64,000 nt of DNA from Wuchereria bancrofti (GCA_005281725.1 SSBO01000003.1:2099036-2163035); one strand, 5' to 3'; positions 1 to 13,600 are shown, counted from the stretch's first letter. The notes: generated by a model from the letters alone, not told the origin. Made by a program: numbers and translations.

Positions 1-1355
1 CTTAAAATTTAAGAGAATCGGAAAAAGCTTTTAACCATAAAAGAAATCAGTCCAATAGAATTAATATCCATAAAAGTTATCCACTTACATGAATAATTTT
101 TGCATTTAATTTTACCAACCTTTTCAATTTGGGCCTACAACGAAACCTTTGGTTAAATCATTTCAGCCATTTTTCCATGCGATTTGAATCAAACAAAATA
201 CACTTCCATTTTCGTTTCTTCACATTACCTTCAGATATAAAATCATTTCAGTGGAACAAATTTTCACCAACAAAATCATCTTTGACCGAAGATTCCGAAT
301 ATTCAACATGTAACACGGAAAACCACAAATCCGGAAACTCTTTGGCAGAAAGTTTTTACAATAATGACTACTTGGAAATGAGCAATACCAGGAAATTCTA
401 ATACCAAAAAATGTCAAGTTCAGAATGACATCAGAAACGAAAAAGGAAACGGATGAAATTTGTTGTTAACAAGCATTACTCATCATTATCATGCACTTAA
501 CAAGCATTACTCATTCACACATACACACACAATTAACCTTTATAATGATTGAACGTTTTTGTAAAAAACAAAAAATACCTCATCTACGATGATTTATTTC
601 AGTCGAAATTCAAATTTTATTTCCATTCAGAACCTGTCAGTTTGTCAAATTCACTTTTGAAATGTGAGCGTTATGTAAATGCAAATCAAACGAATATGGA
701 TAAGCTTAACAGACAATGTCCTTATCCTTATCACTCCTTACTAATTGCACAAACTTTTAGTTTATGATACTAGCACACATTATTATCATCCACAGCTTTA
801 GTCCATCTACTTTGCTTCGATAACTGTTATGGTAATCAGTCATAAATGCACCACGGAAAATAGGAATTTCCTTGCCGGAATTACTGAAATGTTAGACAAA
901 AATGTAACATATCCCTACCTATTTGCTATAAGAAGAAAAATGAAAAATTTATTGATCTGTCATTATACAATATGATAATCAATGATAAGTTGCGAGGATC
1001 AAATTTATTGACTATTGAAATTTGGTGTCACATTGGAGAGGAGGCAACAAACTGCGGTAAATAATGAGTAAAGATATGAATAAAACAAGTACAATCCAGT
1101 ATCGTACTTCTACAGACAATTCCATATCGGTATACTTCGATTCCGATCCACCCTCATACATAGCTTTATAATTGACCGGTGGCTTTATATCGTCCATGTC
1201 ATCATCATCCGGTAACATTGATTCCTGAAACTTTCCATCAATAATGATCAGTTTTTTCCCTAACAAGAAGTGTTAATCAAATTCTGAAATAGAGAAACTC
1301 CTTCAAACTTTTTCTGATCAATAAAAGTCGCTAATCTACAAATATTAAATTTGCC
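1..1355 (+). repeat. Left arm of large inverted repeat
   Basis: The sequence from 1 to about 1355 is the reverse complement of 3242-4596, with position x pairing with 4597-x. All open frames in one arm recur with identical translation in the other (for example 129-401 with 4196-4468, and 1012-1266 with 3331-3585). I saw one base difference, near 1341. The arm reaches the first base of the window, so its true outer end may lie outside. It holds the last exon and 3' end of the minus-strand gene at 1012-2673, then about 1 kb in which I see no gene. A 17-bp direct repeat lies within it at 467-483 and 498-514. Confidence 0.96.
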
Positions 1356-2673
1356 ACGTGACTCACAAATATCGATTACCATTGATGGTGCACATAGCGC
1401 CGTCTTCGTGTTTTCCTCCACGTGTACCGGTGAGGGCGGTTGTGATGGTGCTTCGACAACAGGTGCCGAAATAGTCACTGCTCGTTTTTCTAATCCAATA
1501 TCATCCTCATCATCGTTATCTCTTGGCCTGAACGGTCGACGTTTCTTTTTCGTTTTCAGGAATCGACCTTTCCTGTCAATTTCGCGATCATTAGTTGACT
1601 CATCCGAACGTTTCTTTTTCCTTTTTTTTCGCTTTTTCCGTTCTCTCTCATCCTCTTCACTCTTAGTTATTTCACTCGACAATGAAATAATCTCTTCCTC
1701 ATCTTTTTCCTGTTTCTCATCTTTTCTTTCCTGAAACTATATGTTAATTTTTTTTTTTTTCCATAAACAATTATTATTTCTGTTTAAAGAGTGTTGCATT
1801 ATGTCATTTAGTAAACAAAATATTCGAGTACTTTTCCGCGAATTCTTTGCCGATGTTTCGATTTCCTTCTTGGTTTACGCGCTAAAATTTGAATAAATGG
1901 GACATATATAGTTAAAAGATGAAGGAATGATCAGAATTATAAGAATTTGCCGATTTAAGGAATCACCAATAGCAGACGAAGAATTTATTTAAGAAATCTT
2001 AGGTTATCAAACTTTTGTCACCTATAGAATACTTTTGTCACCTGTAGAATTGTCATCTACTTAGTATCATTTGCTCACTTGACCATTGATAATTGTACGA
2101 CATTACGCAATTAAAGCTAAAAAAGTAATATGAAGGATTAATTGAAAATTCAACTTCTAGCATACATAAACGAAGTTTCCTTCGCGTTACCGAATTGTCA
2201 GTTTCATTTTGTTTACCGCCGCTGTAAACTCCCATTGCATCCACCTAAATTTTGTGTAAAATTAAAAACTTTTTTGAATAACGCAGCTTACAATTTGAAT
2301 CATTTTAGGCCTATTATATTTAAAAGCTTTTATTTTAGATTGAAATTATGAGTAACGGAGGCATACAGCACTAGCTTTTGCATAATCGGTACGTTTCCAA
2401 ATGTGATTTTTTTCCTTTCCACCTCGGACTTCCGAATTTTTATTCTCTTCTTCATTTTCCGTTGATTCCACCTATAACTCATCACTGAATCTTTTTGACA
2501 AAAATTTATTTACTATATGCAATTGGTTATATACAAATATTTTTTATTGATAAACGAAAATTAAAAGAATTTCATACAAATGTCGAGAAAAAACCCACCT
2601 GATTTTCACGAACCTGAGTTTTCCGTTTCTTAACTGGTTTCACACCGAAGTCAAAAAATATCTCACCCGACAT
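1012..2673 (-). CDS. Unknown five-exon gene: basic, acidic low-complexity protein with C-terminal membrane anchor
   Basis: I do not recognise the family. Five exons join in one open frame of 284 residues: 2599-2673, 2367-2471, 2191-2244, 1358-1730 and 1012-1259. Junction phases are 0, 0, 0 and 1, and all have GT-AG ends. It starts MSGEIFFDFGVKPVKKRK. Residues of about 80-150 are Glu/Asp/Lys/Arg-rich with runs such as KKRKKRKKKR, suggesting a nuclear or nucleic-acid-associated region. A Pro-rich patch (SQPPSPV) follows, then an acidic cluster (DDDDMDD). The last 35 residues hold a short hydrophobic segment (YWIVLVLFISLLIIY) followed by only about 15 residues, as in tail-anchored proteins. The stop at 1012-1014 is followed at once by AATAAA on the minus strand (1004-1009). 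The splice model is inferred. An alternative reading without the last intron ends at 1260. Confidence 0.6.
2011..2050. repeat. 20-bp tandem duplication in an intron
   Basis: Two adjacent 20-bp copies (2011-2030 and 2031-2050) differ by one base. They lie in intron 3 of the minus-strand gene. There is no sign of function. Confidence 0.85.
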
Positions 2674-2849
2674 ACCAATTTAAAGGCAGCCCAACAGCGT
2701 CAACGATTGCGGTATAAATGAAGCAACCCATAGCTCTGTTTTATTTATATTATTGGTGGAATACGAAAATCTCAAAATTTCATGCAAATTTTTCAGAAAC
2801 AATCAGCGATCATAGTGAAACTAACTTGCCAAAAGTACTTTATTTTACT

Positions 2850-3587
2850 TTTTTTTAAACAGAAATAATAATAATTGCTTTTGATAAGTAAAATAATTTA
2901 AATTCGAAAAATTACCATATAGTTTTAGGAAAGAAAAAATGAGAAATGTGAGGAAGAGATTATTTCATTTGTCTAGTAAAATAGATAATGAGCGAAAAGA
3001 TAAGATTAAAAAAGCGTGAACGTGGATGTTTTGGCGCCTACTGCCGAATCGTCATCACAACCGCCTTCACCAGCACACACGATGACGGCGCTATGCGCAT
3101 TATAAATGGTAATCAGTGTTTGTGAGTCACACATAAAATAAATTTGTCCCAGTGGAATTAATAGCAGCATCGATTGTATTTCCGGCCATTGCCTATTTTG
3201 AAAATTTGAAATATGCAATGATAGTATAAATATTTGAAAACGGCAAATTTAATAATTGTAGATTAGCGACTTTTATTGATCAGAAAAAGTTTGAAGGAGT
3301 TTCTCTATTTCAGAATTTGATTAACACTTCTTGTTAGGGAAAAAACTGATCATTATTGATGGAAAGTTTCAGGAATCAATGTTACCGGATGATGATGACA
3401 TGGACGATATAAAGCCACCGGTCAATTATAAAGCTATGTATGAGGGTGGATCGGAATCGAAGTATACCGATATGGAATTGTCTGTAGAAGTACGATACTG
3501 GATTGTACTTGTTTTATTCATATCTTTACTCATTATTTACCGCAGTTTGTTGCCTCCTCTCCAATGTGACACCAAATTTCAATAGTC
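2850..3587 (+). pseudogene. Broken inverted copy of the gene at 1012-2673
   Basis: On the plus strand, 2855-3110 matches the sense strand of exon 4 of the left gene and its upstream intron, but with changes that destroy it. Most of the basic Lys/Arg-rich block is missing. In-frame stops and frameshifts occur around 2975-3030, and a stop follows the conserved ALCA motif. The splice donor is altered (GAGTCAC followed by ACATAA instead of GTGGCA), and about 110 bp are added after it. The final exon (about 3338-3585) is intact and identical to the left copy, membrane segment included, because it lies in the homogenised arm. No homolog of exons 1-3 is seen. Confidence 0.8.
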
Positions 3588-4596
3588 AATAAATTTGATC
3601 CTCGCAACTTATCATTGATTATCATATTGTATAATGACAGATCAATAAATTTTTCATTTTTCTTCTTATAGCAAATAGGTAGGGATATGTTACATTTTTG
3701 TCTAACATTTCAGTAATTCCGGCAAGGAAATTCCTATTTTCCGTGGTGCATTTATGACTGATTACCATAACAGTTATCGAAGCAAAGTAGATGGACTAAA
3801 GCTGTGGATGATAATAATGTGTGCTAGTATCATAAACTAAAAGTTTGTGCAATTAGTAAGGAGTGATAAGGATAAGGACATTGTCTGTTAAGCTTATCCA
3901 TATTCGTTTGATTTGCATTTACATAACGCTCACATTTCAAAAGTGAATTTGACAAACTGACAGGTTCTGAATGGAAATAAAATTTGAATTTCGACTGAAA
4001 TAAATCATCGTAGATGAGGTATTTTTTGTTTTTTACAAAAACGTTCAATCATTATAAAGGTTAATTGTGTGTGTATGTGTGAATGAGTAATGCTTGTTAA
4101 GTGCATGATAATGATGAGTAATGCTTGTTAACAACAAATTTCATCCGTTTCCTTTTTCGTTTCTGATGTCATTCTGAACTTGACATTTTTTGGTATTAGA
4201 ATTTCCTGGTATTGCTCATTTCCAAGTAGTCATTATTGTAAAAACTTTCTGCCAAAGAGTTTCCGGATTTGTGGTTTTCCGTGTTACATGTTGAATATTC
4301 GGAATCTTCGGTCAAAGATGATTTTGTTGGTGAAAATTTGTTCCACTGAAATGATTTTATATCTGAAGGTAATGTGAAGAAACGAAAATGGAAGTGTATT
4401 TTGTTTGATTCAAATCGCATGGAAAAATGGCTGAAATGATTTAACCAAAGGTTTCGTTGTAGGCCCAAATTGAAAAGGTTGGTAAAATTAAATGCAAAAA
4501 TTATTCATGTAAGTGGATAACTTTTATGGATATTAATTCTATTGGACTGATTTCTTTTATGGTTAAAAGCTTTTTCCGATTCTCTTAAATTTTAAG
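3242..4596 (-). repeat. Right arm of large inverted repeat
   Basis: This is the reverse-complement partner of 1-1355. Identity stops sharply inside an intron of the duplicated gene, at the inner edge near 3242. Inside that edge homology continues in a diverged form (about 2850-3241 against 1356-1790) with an extra 110 bp or so in the right copy. The outer edge at 4596 is where homology to window position 1 ends, so the true outer breakpoint cannot be seen. Confidence 0.95.
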
Positions 4597-7500
4597 TTGA
4601 CTTACTTTAGTCCTACTCCTACAGTTTTTCCTTCTAAAAAATGTTGAAAGGATTTATTAGCCAAAAAATGGCCAATTTTTAAGCGAATGGAAGTTGAAAT
4701 TAATTTATTGAAGTTTCCATTTTAATCTTGTAAGTTCCAACATATGGAGAACGACTGATTAACATAGACAATTTCGAATGTTCCAAATTATGCCAAAAGT
4801 TACCCTTGAATTTCGGCAGTGAAAAGTCAAAAATCAATCTGATAAAAAAATGATAAGATTGGGATAGATTATGGGATGATGAAAAGTTGGAAGATGAATG
4901 GCCATTGTGCAGTTCATTCTGAAACAGTGACCAATTGATATTTCAAATCAGTGTCATTCATTAATTTTCTATCATAGAAATACAAAGGAATGATAGAAAG
5001 AGATATTTCATGAAATATTCTTCACCATGTTACTGAAATAATTACCGGTTTCCGGAATGCTAAATGGTACTACTACTTACCTATCTACTATATTCATACT
5101 ATCACGCAGCATTAAAGTATGTAAATAAATCAGCCGAATAATAGAATTCAATTAATCCATCAACTTTTTTCTCTTATTATTATTACTATCGGAATAGTTA
5201 CTAGCACATTAGTAAGCAAACTCTTTCCTTTGTGATCAAAGTTTTTTAAATGATGTTGAAAATTCCATTTCAAAATGTATTTGTTTCCTTTTCTAATTTG
5301 AGAAATGACGAATATTTCCATCGGAATTCATCGAATTTCTTTCATTTCTATTTCCCATTCCATAGAAAAAGGATGAAAAAGGCTTCCTAAGGGAATAATT
5401 CATTGGCTACTTTATTGATTTGATATCTATCGGAAATGCTTGTTTTCAGTAACTTTCATCAATATCTGAGAATTTTAATACTCGGAAATAAGCTGAACTA
5501 CCATAACCTCTCGTTCAAATATAACTAAAGTCTGTTTTAGTTTGGGTTAAAAATTTTGAAAATTCAACATTCTTACCTGCTGCAAGATAAAGCAATCAAA
5601 TTTTAAAAAATGTTATTCTTATGGACGAACATTTAAAATATTTGTTTCTGGCAGAAAATTAAAGAACTATGTGTATATGTGTTTTATCATTTTTAAAGTA
5701 ATTGTTTACTGTGATTTGAACTTTTAAATGCAAACTCTTAACAAATTTCCACCATTCATTAGTTCTTTTTAGAAAAGTTGTTGAAGTGGACATTTTCATC
5801 GTTTACATTCGTCATTTTTCAAAACTCGATTTTTTTATGGATTTAAATTCTTTTCACTTTTTCTTTTTTTTCGTGAAATTTTAGTTAAATACTTTTTTTC
5901 AAACCATTTTTTTCCACCTTTGTGCGTAATATTTACTCATTTAAAATTCTCAGTGAAGAATTATAAATGAAAATGGTAATAATCAATAAAGAAAACCAGG
6001 TATTTTTTCTTTTTTTTCCATTCTAGTGTTCAGTTCTCTCATTTTTTTAGCTTTTAATCGCTCAAACTTCATTAATTAATAATTTAAATAATTTGGAGCA
6101 TTTTGATTTTAATACCAAAAATGTTTTTATAAACCCGAAAAGGTACAACTGATGTATTTTTTCTGAATTGGGAGTAAAATTAGTTTTAATCACTGATAAG
6201 TTGAAAATTTAAAAAGCGAAATATGGAATGTTTTAGGGGAAGTGGAAAGTTTATAGCAAATGCTTATATAGAAGTTTTATTCTTGCCGTAAATATTACTT
6301 TCTCATTTATTTTATGCTTTTGTTATCATAGATCAGAAAGAAATACTTTGTTAGTATGACTAAATGAAAATCAATTTCATTTAATTAACTGAAATTGAAG
6401 TTTTGTGTATACATTATATTTGATTGACACTGAGAGGTCAATATGGTTATTTTATCTGTTATTGTATTCGCATTATCATTATTTTACTTTAATCATATTC
6501 TAATTAAAATATTATTTGCTAATTTTATAAGAATGATTTCTTACCAGTGCTTATAACATATAATTTGCAAACATTATAGTTGCAGTATTGATAATATTTA
6601 ATTTTTAATCTCTTTATTTAAATATACTTTTCAAGTCAAGCAATTAAATATACTTTTTTAGGTTAAGTTGCTTGACTTACGAAATATGTTTAATTTGAAT
6701 TTTTGAAAACAGTAGAAATGGCTGATGTAAAATGGTTATTGCATTATAAATGAATAATTTTAGCGACTAAATAAATATGATTAAAGAAAAAAGTTATAAT
6801 AACATTTGAATTGAAAAATTATTTATTGAACTGAGAATTATTTATGCATTAAATTTGATTAATTATTTACATTTCATTTCGAGAAGCAATCTGTATGTCA
6901 ATTTTTTATTCACCAATGTTTATATCAGCTATTTAATAATTTGTTCTTTTATAAGTTGATTTGTGAATATTATCAGATTATCCCGAATAAATCAAATGAA
7001 ATTTGTTGAACATAAGTTGATACGAACATATTATCGCTATTATTTTCTTCCTTTATTAAAATATAATTTAGCAGTTCAATTTGCAAATCTGATATGATCT
7101 AAAATTGGTATTTGTAATTTCAATTTTATTCATATAAAATTGATAACCCATCTTTTGTTATTATTACAACCTTAATTACCCTTTTGGTAGGATTTAAAAA
7201 AAAAACGGAAAAAATTTGTCACATACAATGCTCAAAAGATATGCATCAATCATTCTTTTACATCTATAATAATATGTATTTGTTTATGAAAAATATTTTC
7301 ATTTTTCCGTATATTAATGGAGAAATATACGTCAGTCACGTGTATTTGACATATTTAGTTAATTTCAAATTTAAATGATTGATAAATGGAAACGATATTG
7401 CTAATTTTAAATTAAATGAATTTTTTTTTTCTTTATTTTCTTCAAATGAACAAATTTGCAAATATTTAAAGATATCCGTCTCATTTCTTTTTTTTTCTTA

Positions 7501-7640
7501 GTTAAAAAATTTTTCCTTTCTCACTTTAAATGTATTTTTGGCTGCCTTTTTAAATTAGGTAATATTTTCAATTATGAATTATTTTATTCGCTTTTTTTTC
7601 TTATTTTTAATAATTAGATTGAAAAGTAAACAGGCAAATA

Positions 7641-7676
7641 GAGAGAGACAGATACAGAGGGAGAGAGAGAGACAGA
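7641..7676. repeat. Purine (GA-rich) simple repeat
   Basis: An interrupted GA tract (gagagaga with cagata and caga interruptions) lies in otherwise AT-rich intergenic DNA. It creates an Arg/Glu-rich open frame at 7574-7783 that I do not take as a gene. Confidence 0.8.
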
Positions 7677-10600
7677 CTTATGCATATATAACAGGTATGC
7701 ATACCATTTTGAGAAAACTATTTCTCTTCTCCATAAATTCAGTCGGTATAGTTGTATTTTGGGAAGTTAACGTTTTGATTTGAAAACTAATGAATTTGAA
7801 TTGGAAATTAATAAACACTAATGAATTTGTCTAAAACTTGGCTTCAATGTCTAATGTTTATTTCTGTAATTATTACATTAAACAATTGGCTTAATAGTAT
7901 AATATGCATAAACATTTGTTTATTTTACTCCGTTTTCTCTTTTTTTTTTCGATAATTATACTATTTTTAATAATATACCTTTTGAGTAACGATAACTAAT
8001 AATATGTTATTGCTAGCGTTACTATGGTGGCCAGGTAATAACTTCCTGAAACACTCTTTTAACTTTGTCTTCTTTATTTGCTTATTTTTTGATTTCTATG
8101 TAAGAATTTTGATGATTGGTTAGCTAAAATTGGGATATTTTTTTATGACTAACAAAATTCCTTATGGTTAAATGATACAAAATCAAATACCTTATCTTAC
8201 TTCAGTTTCGAAGATCTTTAATTATTACTTAATGCTTTCATTTCGATAAATGATAATTTTATTTTGCAACAAGATTACCTATCATGTGCTTTTGTAATTA
8301 TGGTTTAGAATCGTTTAGGCATAAAATTGTTCATAACAAATTCAACAATTCAATTAGATTCTTATTGATTATTGTAGCTATAACGAATTAATGATTAATG
8401 ATTACAATAGCAATCAGTCATTCAGGTGCAAATTTTAATTTGATTGTTATGAAATATTTAAGTGATTATGGTATCTCTGTAGGATTAGCTGGATTACAGT
8501 AAACAATTTTTAATATTTTTGTATTTTCCACTTTCCCTAAATAAATTTCTTTTTTAAGCTATTGCTGAAAATTGAATCACAAAATTTGCATGACTGGGAA
8601 CGCAGCAGATATGGCAATAAACCGAATTGAATATAAATGAAATTGAGCAGTTTCTATTTAAATTGAGAATGTTAGCGGGAAAAAATAATTTTATGAGCAA
8701 TTCAAATGCTTATTTACATTGGTGACTTTTAAAAGTTTAAAAAAAAATTCTTTGTTAATTCAGGAAAAAAGTAGAAAATTCTGTTCAATTATCAGCACAA
8801 TAGTGTAAAAGCCTTGGAAGAGAATAATCATCATTATTTCACTTCTTGATTGATGATCGAAATCATTTTAACTATGATAATTTTATGATAAGTATGATTA
8901 TGACAATCGTTCACAGTAACTACAGTAATTCACATTACAAATTTAATTAACCGACCAATTTACCGTATGCAAACAATATTTCTTTTCCCACTGCTAAACA
9001 TTGTTTTGTGTGAAAAAATATAGATAAAATATTGTTTAATAAAAACAATCACATGAATATCACATTATCATTATCTTCATAACCATCATTTCATGATATA
9101 GCTTTCCTCATTTGAGATAGTAATAATTGATGTTTACAATCATTACTTCGTAATTTAGGAAAGTGATAATAACTGTTAATAATCGTGATTATATGATAAA
9201 ATCTTATCATTTAAAAGAGTGATAATAAATGTTCACAATCTATGTAATAGATTTGCGACATTATTTAGAATAGAAATAAATGAATGCAATCCATGCAGAA
9301 ATCTATGACACTGTGACACTAGAAATAATGTTAAAAATTTTTCCTCCTTTGGATCAACATAAATCTATGAATAATAAATTGACGTTAAATAATCACTTAA
9401 AAAATAAACTTATATTTTGATATTTAACAGTTATTGTTTTTTCACAAGAAATGTTAAATTACTTCTCCATTCACTTATGTAATAATATGAAAATCAAATA
9501 AAATGCAAAACATAAGAGACATAATTTTCGAAGTACTTTTTTTCTTATTTTATCAGCAAATAACTGAAATGATAAGCAAATAAAAGTGCAACTAAATAAT
9601 CAGTATAATTTAATGGAATCTAATCATCATTTGCAGAGACAATTGAAAGGATAGATGTTAAAAGAAAAAGTAAAAAAGTACCGTAAATTGAATTCATTCA
9701 ATATTCAATTATGCATGTCAAGAAACTCATTTTAATACTTTTAATCCATTTTAAGTTATCTACTTACTCAATTTAAATATTTTAGTAGTTTTTTTCTCTT
9801 TTTTTTAAGATTCAATAAAAAGGAATGATTAGTTATTATCACTTTTTTAAAATATATTTAAGCACAATCATCTAATTGTATCCAATGCAATGCATTTAGA
9901 ATATAACATAATGATAATGAATTTGTTGAAATTCTAACAAACAAATCCATTAAATTACTTTGCTTGATCAATCATTTGGTTAAGTTATGAATGGTTAGCG
10001 AAGTTTGCTTTAACTACTGATCGGTTTATAGGAAGCACTAAGGATTTTAATCACAGTACTTTCTATTTTTATATGTGTGTTCAAGCGTTATTGAAATCAT
10101 TTCATAAGCTTTACGGCTGGTTATAAAATACGATGAACTATTTGAAAGAAAAAAAAAAGGAAGAAATCTGCCAACATACTTTCATCAATTCGTCATTTTA
10201 ATTAATTTCTGAACTTGTTTATCTCATTCCAAAGCAAATGATTAATAATCTATTTGATTAAATTTAATAAAGTAGTTTTATTGAATTCATAAGAATTGCA
10301 GTAATAAGTTACTTAGTAAGTAAGGTTTTTCTTTTCACTCATATTTCTTACACTTAAAAGAGAAGCTTTACGATTTACTTCCTGTTGAATCGATTAAATG
10401 AATTTTATAAATTAGTTAAATTGATGAGCTTCTTTTAGAAGAAATAAAAAAAACTGAAGGATTAGTTGGATATAAACGATCCTAATTTTAACTAAATATT
10501 ATGTAATAAGTTTCAGGTTAAATTCAAATAATTTTTTTTACTATATTTTCTTCTCAAATTATGTTTACTTTCGTCGTAAGTTTTAAAAACTCCATAAAAT

Positions 10601-13600
10601 TATTTGATAAATATTCCAAATCACTCGCTATAAGTGATTTTTGAATTGGTATTGTTAAGTATTAAATTTCAAAAAAAAAAAAAATTAAATTAAAGGAATT
10701 TATTGTCAATCTTTTACTTTACCACATTTGCAATTTGCTCTTAATGATATTTATAAAACAAAGAAGTGTTATATCTGCGAAAATCATGAAAATACCTTTA
10801 CGGATCTAACGAACATTTCGTTTCTGGTAAATACCTTTTTTGTAAATAACGAAATCTAATTTAAAAGCTTTTGTGAATTAGTCTCATTGTAGACGAGTTG
10901 ATTTAAAAAGGAAACATTTAATATTGATATGTTCTACTGACGACAATCGAACATCGTTCGAATATAAAGTTTTATCTGTGTTGTTTCATTGTTGATAATC
11001 CTAAATTATTTTTTAAAATTACTTGAAGCAATCTGTTTCGATCTTTTTTTTCAGTTGATCTTATCTTCTTTCAGAAAAAAATTAAAATTTTGAAATGGAG
11101 AAAAAGCAGTCGAAATGATAAATGGAATAAGTAATAATGGTGATAGTAATATATTTAGTTCTATGTTTGTCTATTAATTTTTCTACTAAATTTGATTTTT
11201 TTATAATATTAATGCATTTTTATTGGTAAAAAAAAATGATATATGGATTAGAATAGAAAATAACCACTATCTAATTGTATTAGCAAAATATGAAATACTA
11301 CGTTTGATAACAGTTTCATTACAATTTCCTTAAAATTTTTAGTCTTAACTTTTCTATTTCAAATTTTAATTTTATCGCTTTATTTAGCAGAATTAGATTC
11401 TTCCGTATTAACCCAGCATTTTCCCTCTTATTGTATACTAATATAAATTTATCAGATTCATTCTTGTAAGATAAGTTTGTTGAGATGCTAATTTAAATGA
11501 TAAGTGAACATTCATTTCTATTTCTACTGATAAACATCCCAAATGATGCAATCATTTTACTGCTTGCTTATCATTTATTTAATTTCTTGAGTATTTCATG
11601 TGCTAATTTTTCTATTGTTTAATAGTTTGCTTCCTTGCTTTCTTTGTTTATATGTTTAATTTTTGTTATTCATTTTAACACATTTCCTGCTTTCTTTTTC
11701 TAAATTTATTCGACATTTATTTTCTAAATTATTCGATCTAGTAAAATTTGCTGGTAGCCATTTCATTGCTTAAATGTTACTTTCCAACTGCGAAATTTTA
11801 TAGTTCGATTAAAATTTTCTTTATTCTTTTGAATTTATTCTTTTTTTTTTCAATAGAAGAAAAAAGAAGTGAAATAAGATTTGATAGGCAAAATTATTAA
11901 ATACTACAACTTATTGGATATACTCAATAGCAGGCATATCTGCACATTTCCAAAGTATCATTACGTCAGTTTTTCCAATTACCAATTTTTCTCCTCAATT
12001 TGAGATAAATAAGTTTGCAGAATTAAAGAACTAATAAAAAGAAAATTTATTTTAAATCATAGCAATAATTTTTGAAATTTTCAATCTACATATAATCTCT
12101 CATTTGCATATATGTATTATCAAATAACATTGTAACTATCAATTTTTTAAATTATTGTTAGAAAGTAACAAAATTTTTAGTGTTTTGCTGAAAATGAGAG
12201 AAGTTTAATTATATTAAATTAAATGAAAAATTGATAAGTGCAAAATGAATTAGAACGAATAATTTTAACTTTTCTTTGCTTATTATATGTAGGAGATGAA
12301 ATTGCTATTGGTGTGATAACTAATCATGAAATGCTTCAGAAAATTGCTTTATACTTTTCAACAATAATGCAAATAGCTTAAGGTCACGGAACTCGTGTTA
12401 GCAGGTCATTTTAAATGCTTTCAATATGAGCAAATCCAAAAGCTGAAGTGATATTTTCCATTAAGCATTCGATTGTTGAAATTGTTTTATGAAAAAATTT
12501 TCTATTTTATTATATATAATATCATATTTTATGTTTTATTTCATTTCAAATTTAGCCTCCAATTCATTTTTTACTTTCTTTTCTCTTCAAAGATTTTCTG
12601 ATGCATCTCGGGAATTAATTACGGTTGATAATTTCGATAAGCTTAGAATAGAAGTAAAAAGCAAAGGAAGTTCTTTTCAATTTCTAGAGTAGCATTTTCT
12701 GCCTGAGATAATTTCGGGAATTGTCAGTAATGAGTAGCAAATGGACCAAAATGGCAAGGTGTGGGTGGTAGGATGGTATATTTCTTTGATCTGTTAAAAG
12801 CTAAAGCTGAAAAACTTCAAATTTCTGATTATTATCACTTTCCGGATTTTTTTATTACTATAACTTTTCCTTACTAACATTTTCCTATTTAATAACAAGC
12901 ATTCCTTTAAATTTTGTCATTTCCTGAATTTTTAATATAACAACTTTCCTGTAAAATTATATTTTAAGTATTTTGCACTTCAATTTCATTTCAAGCTCTC
13001 GTTTTACTTACAATCTTTGTTTTGGTGATATTTTTTCAAATTATTGGTATTATTATAGTTATTATTATTTGTAATTCCTTTCAGAACAATTAGCTGTACC
13101 TCATCATTTCATAAATAGTTAGCAGTTAATTTTTTCTTAAATTTCTTTAAAATTCTGTGTTCAATAAATGGCAAAAAGTTTTATTCCATAATTAAAATGA
13201 ATTTAACCACTCGGTGATTTTAAAAATTAAATGGTTAAAGAGCAGATATGACACTTCTTGTGTGTAAGTCTGCTTCATACTGTATTGATCAAATGAGCAA
13301 AAATATGACAGATAATAGATTTGAAAAAAAAATTGATGAATGATTAAGTTGAAAATTTTAAAATAGCTTATTTGACTTCTTTGATGATAAAAAATATTTA
13401 TAAAATTATATAAACAAATTATAAAAGAATAATTATAAATTATAAAAATAAAAATCAATTTCTTAATAAATTACAAAATCAAATTCTTGTTAATAAATTA
13501 TAAATAAATTATAAAGTCTTGTTATTCTTGTTAATGTCATTTTTAAATTTTCCTATTAATAGTAAACACAAATTAATCTCTTTCTTCATTTTTATTTGCT

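Noticed and set aside
549..767. Open frame present in both inverted arms (also 3830-4048)
   Set aside because: Its identity between arms only reflects the duplication. There is no start context, codon signal or family similarity.
1351..1734. Plus-strand 127-codon open frame
   Set aside because: It is antisense to exon 4 of the minus-strand gene. Its Ser/Phe runs are the complement of the Lys/Arg/Glu-rich coding sequence.
1800..1870. Possible extra basic exon (RKPRRKSKHRQR) in the left-end gene
   Set aside because: Its phases do not fit between exons 3 and 4, which join directly in phase 0. It is kept only as an alternative-exon possibility.
7574..7783. Frame beginning MNYFIRFFFLFLII that looks like a signal peptide
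   Set aside because: The remainder is encoded by a GA simple repeat, and no phase-compatible continuation into the islands at 8017 and 8559 was found.
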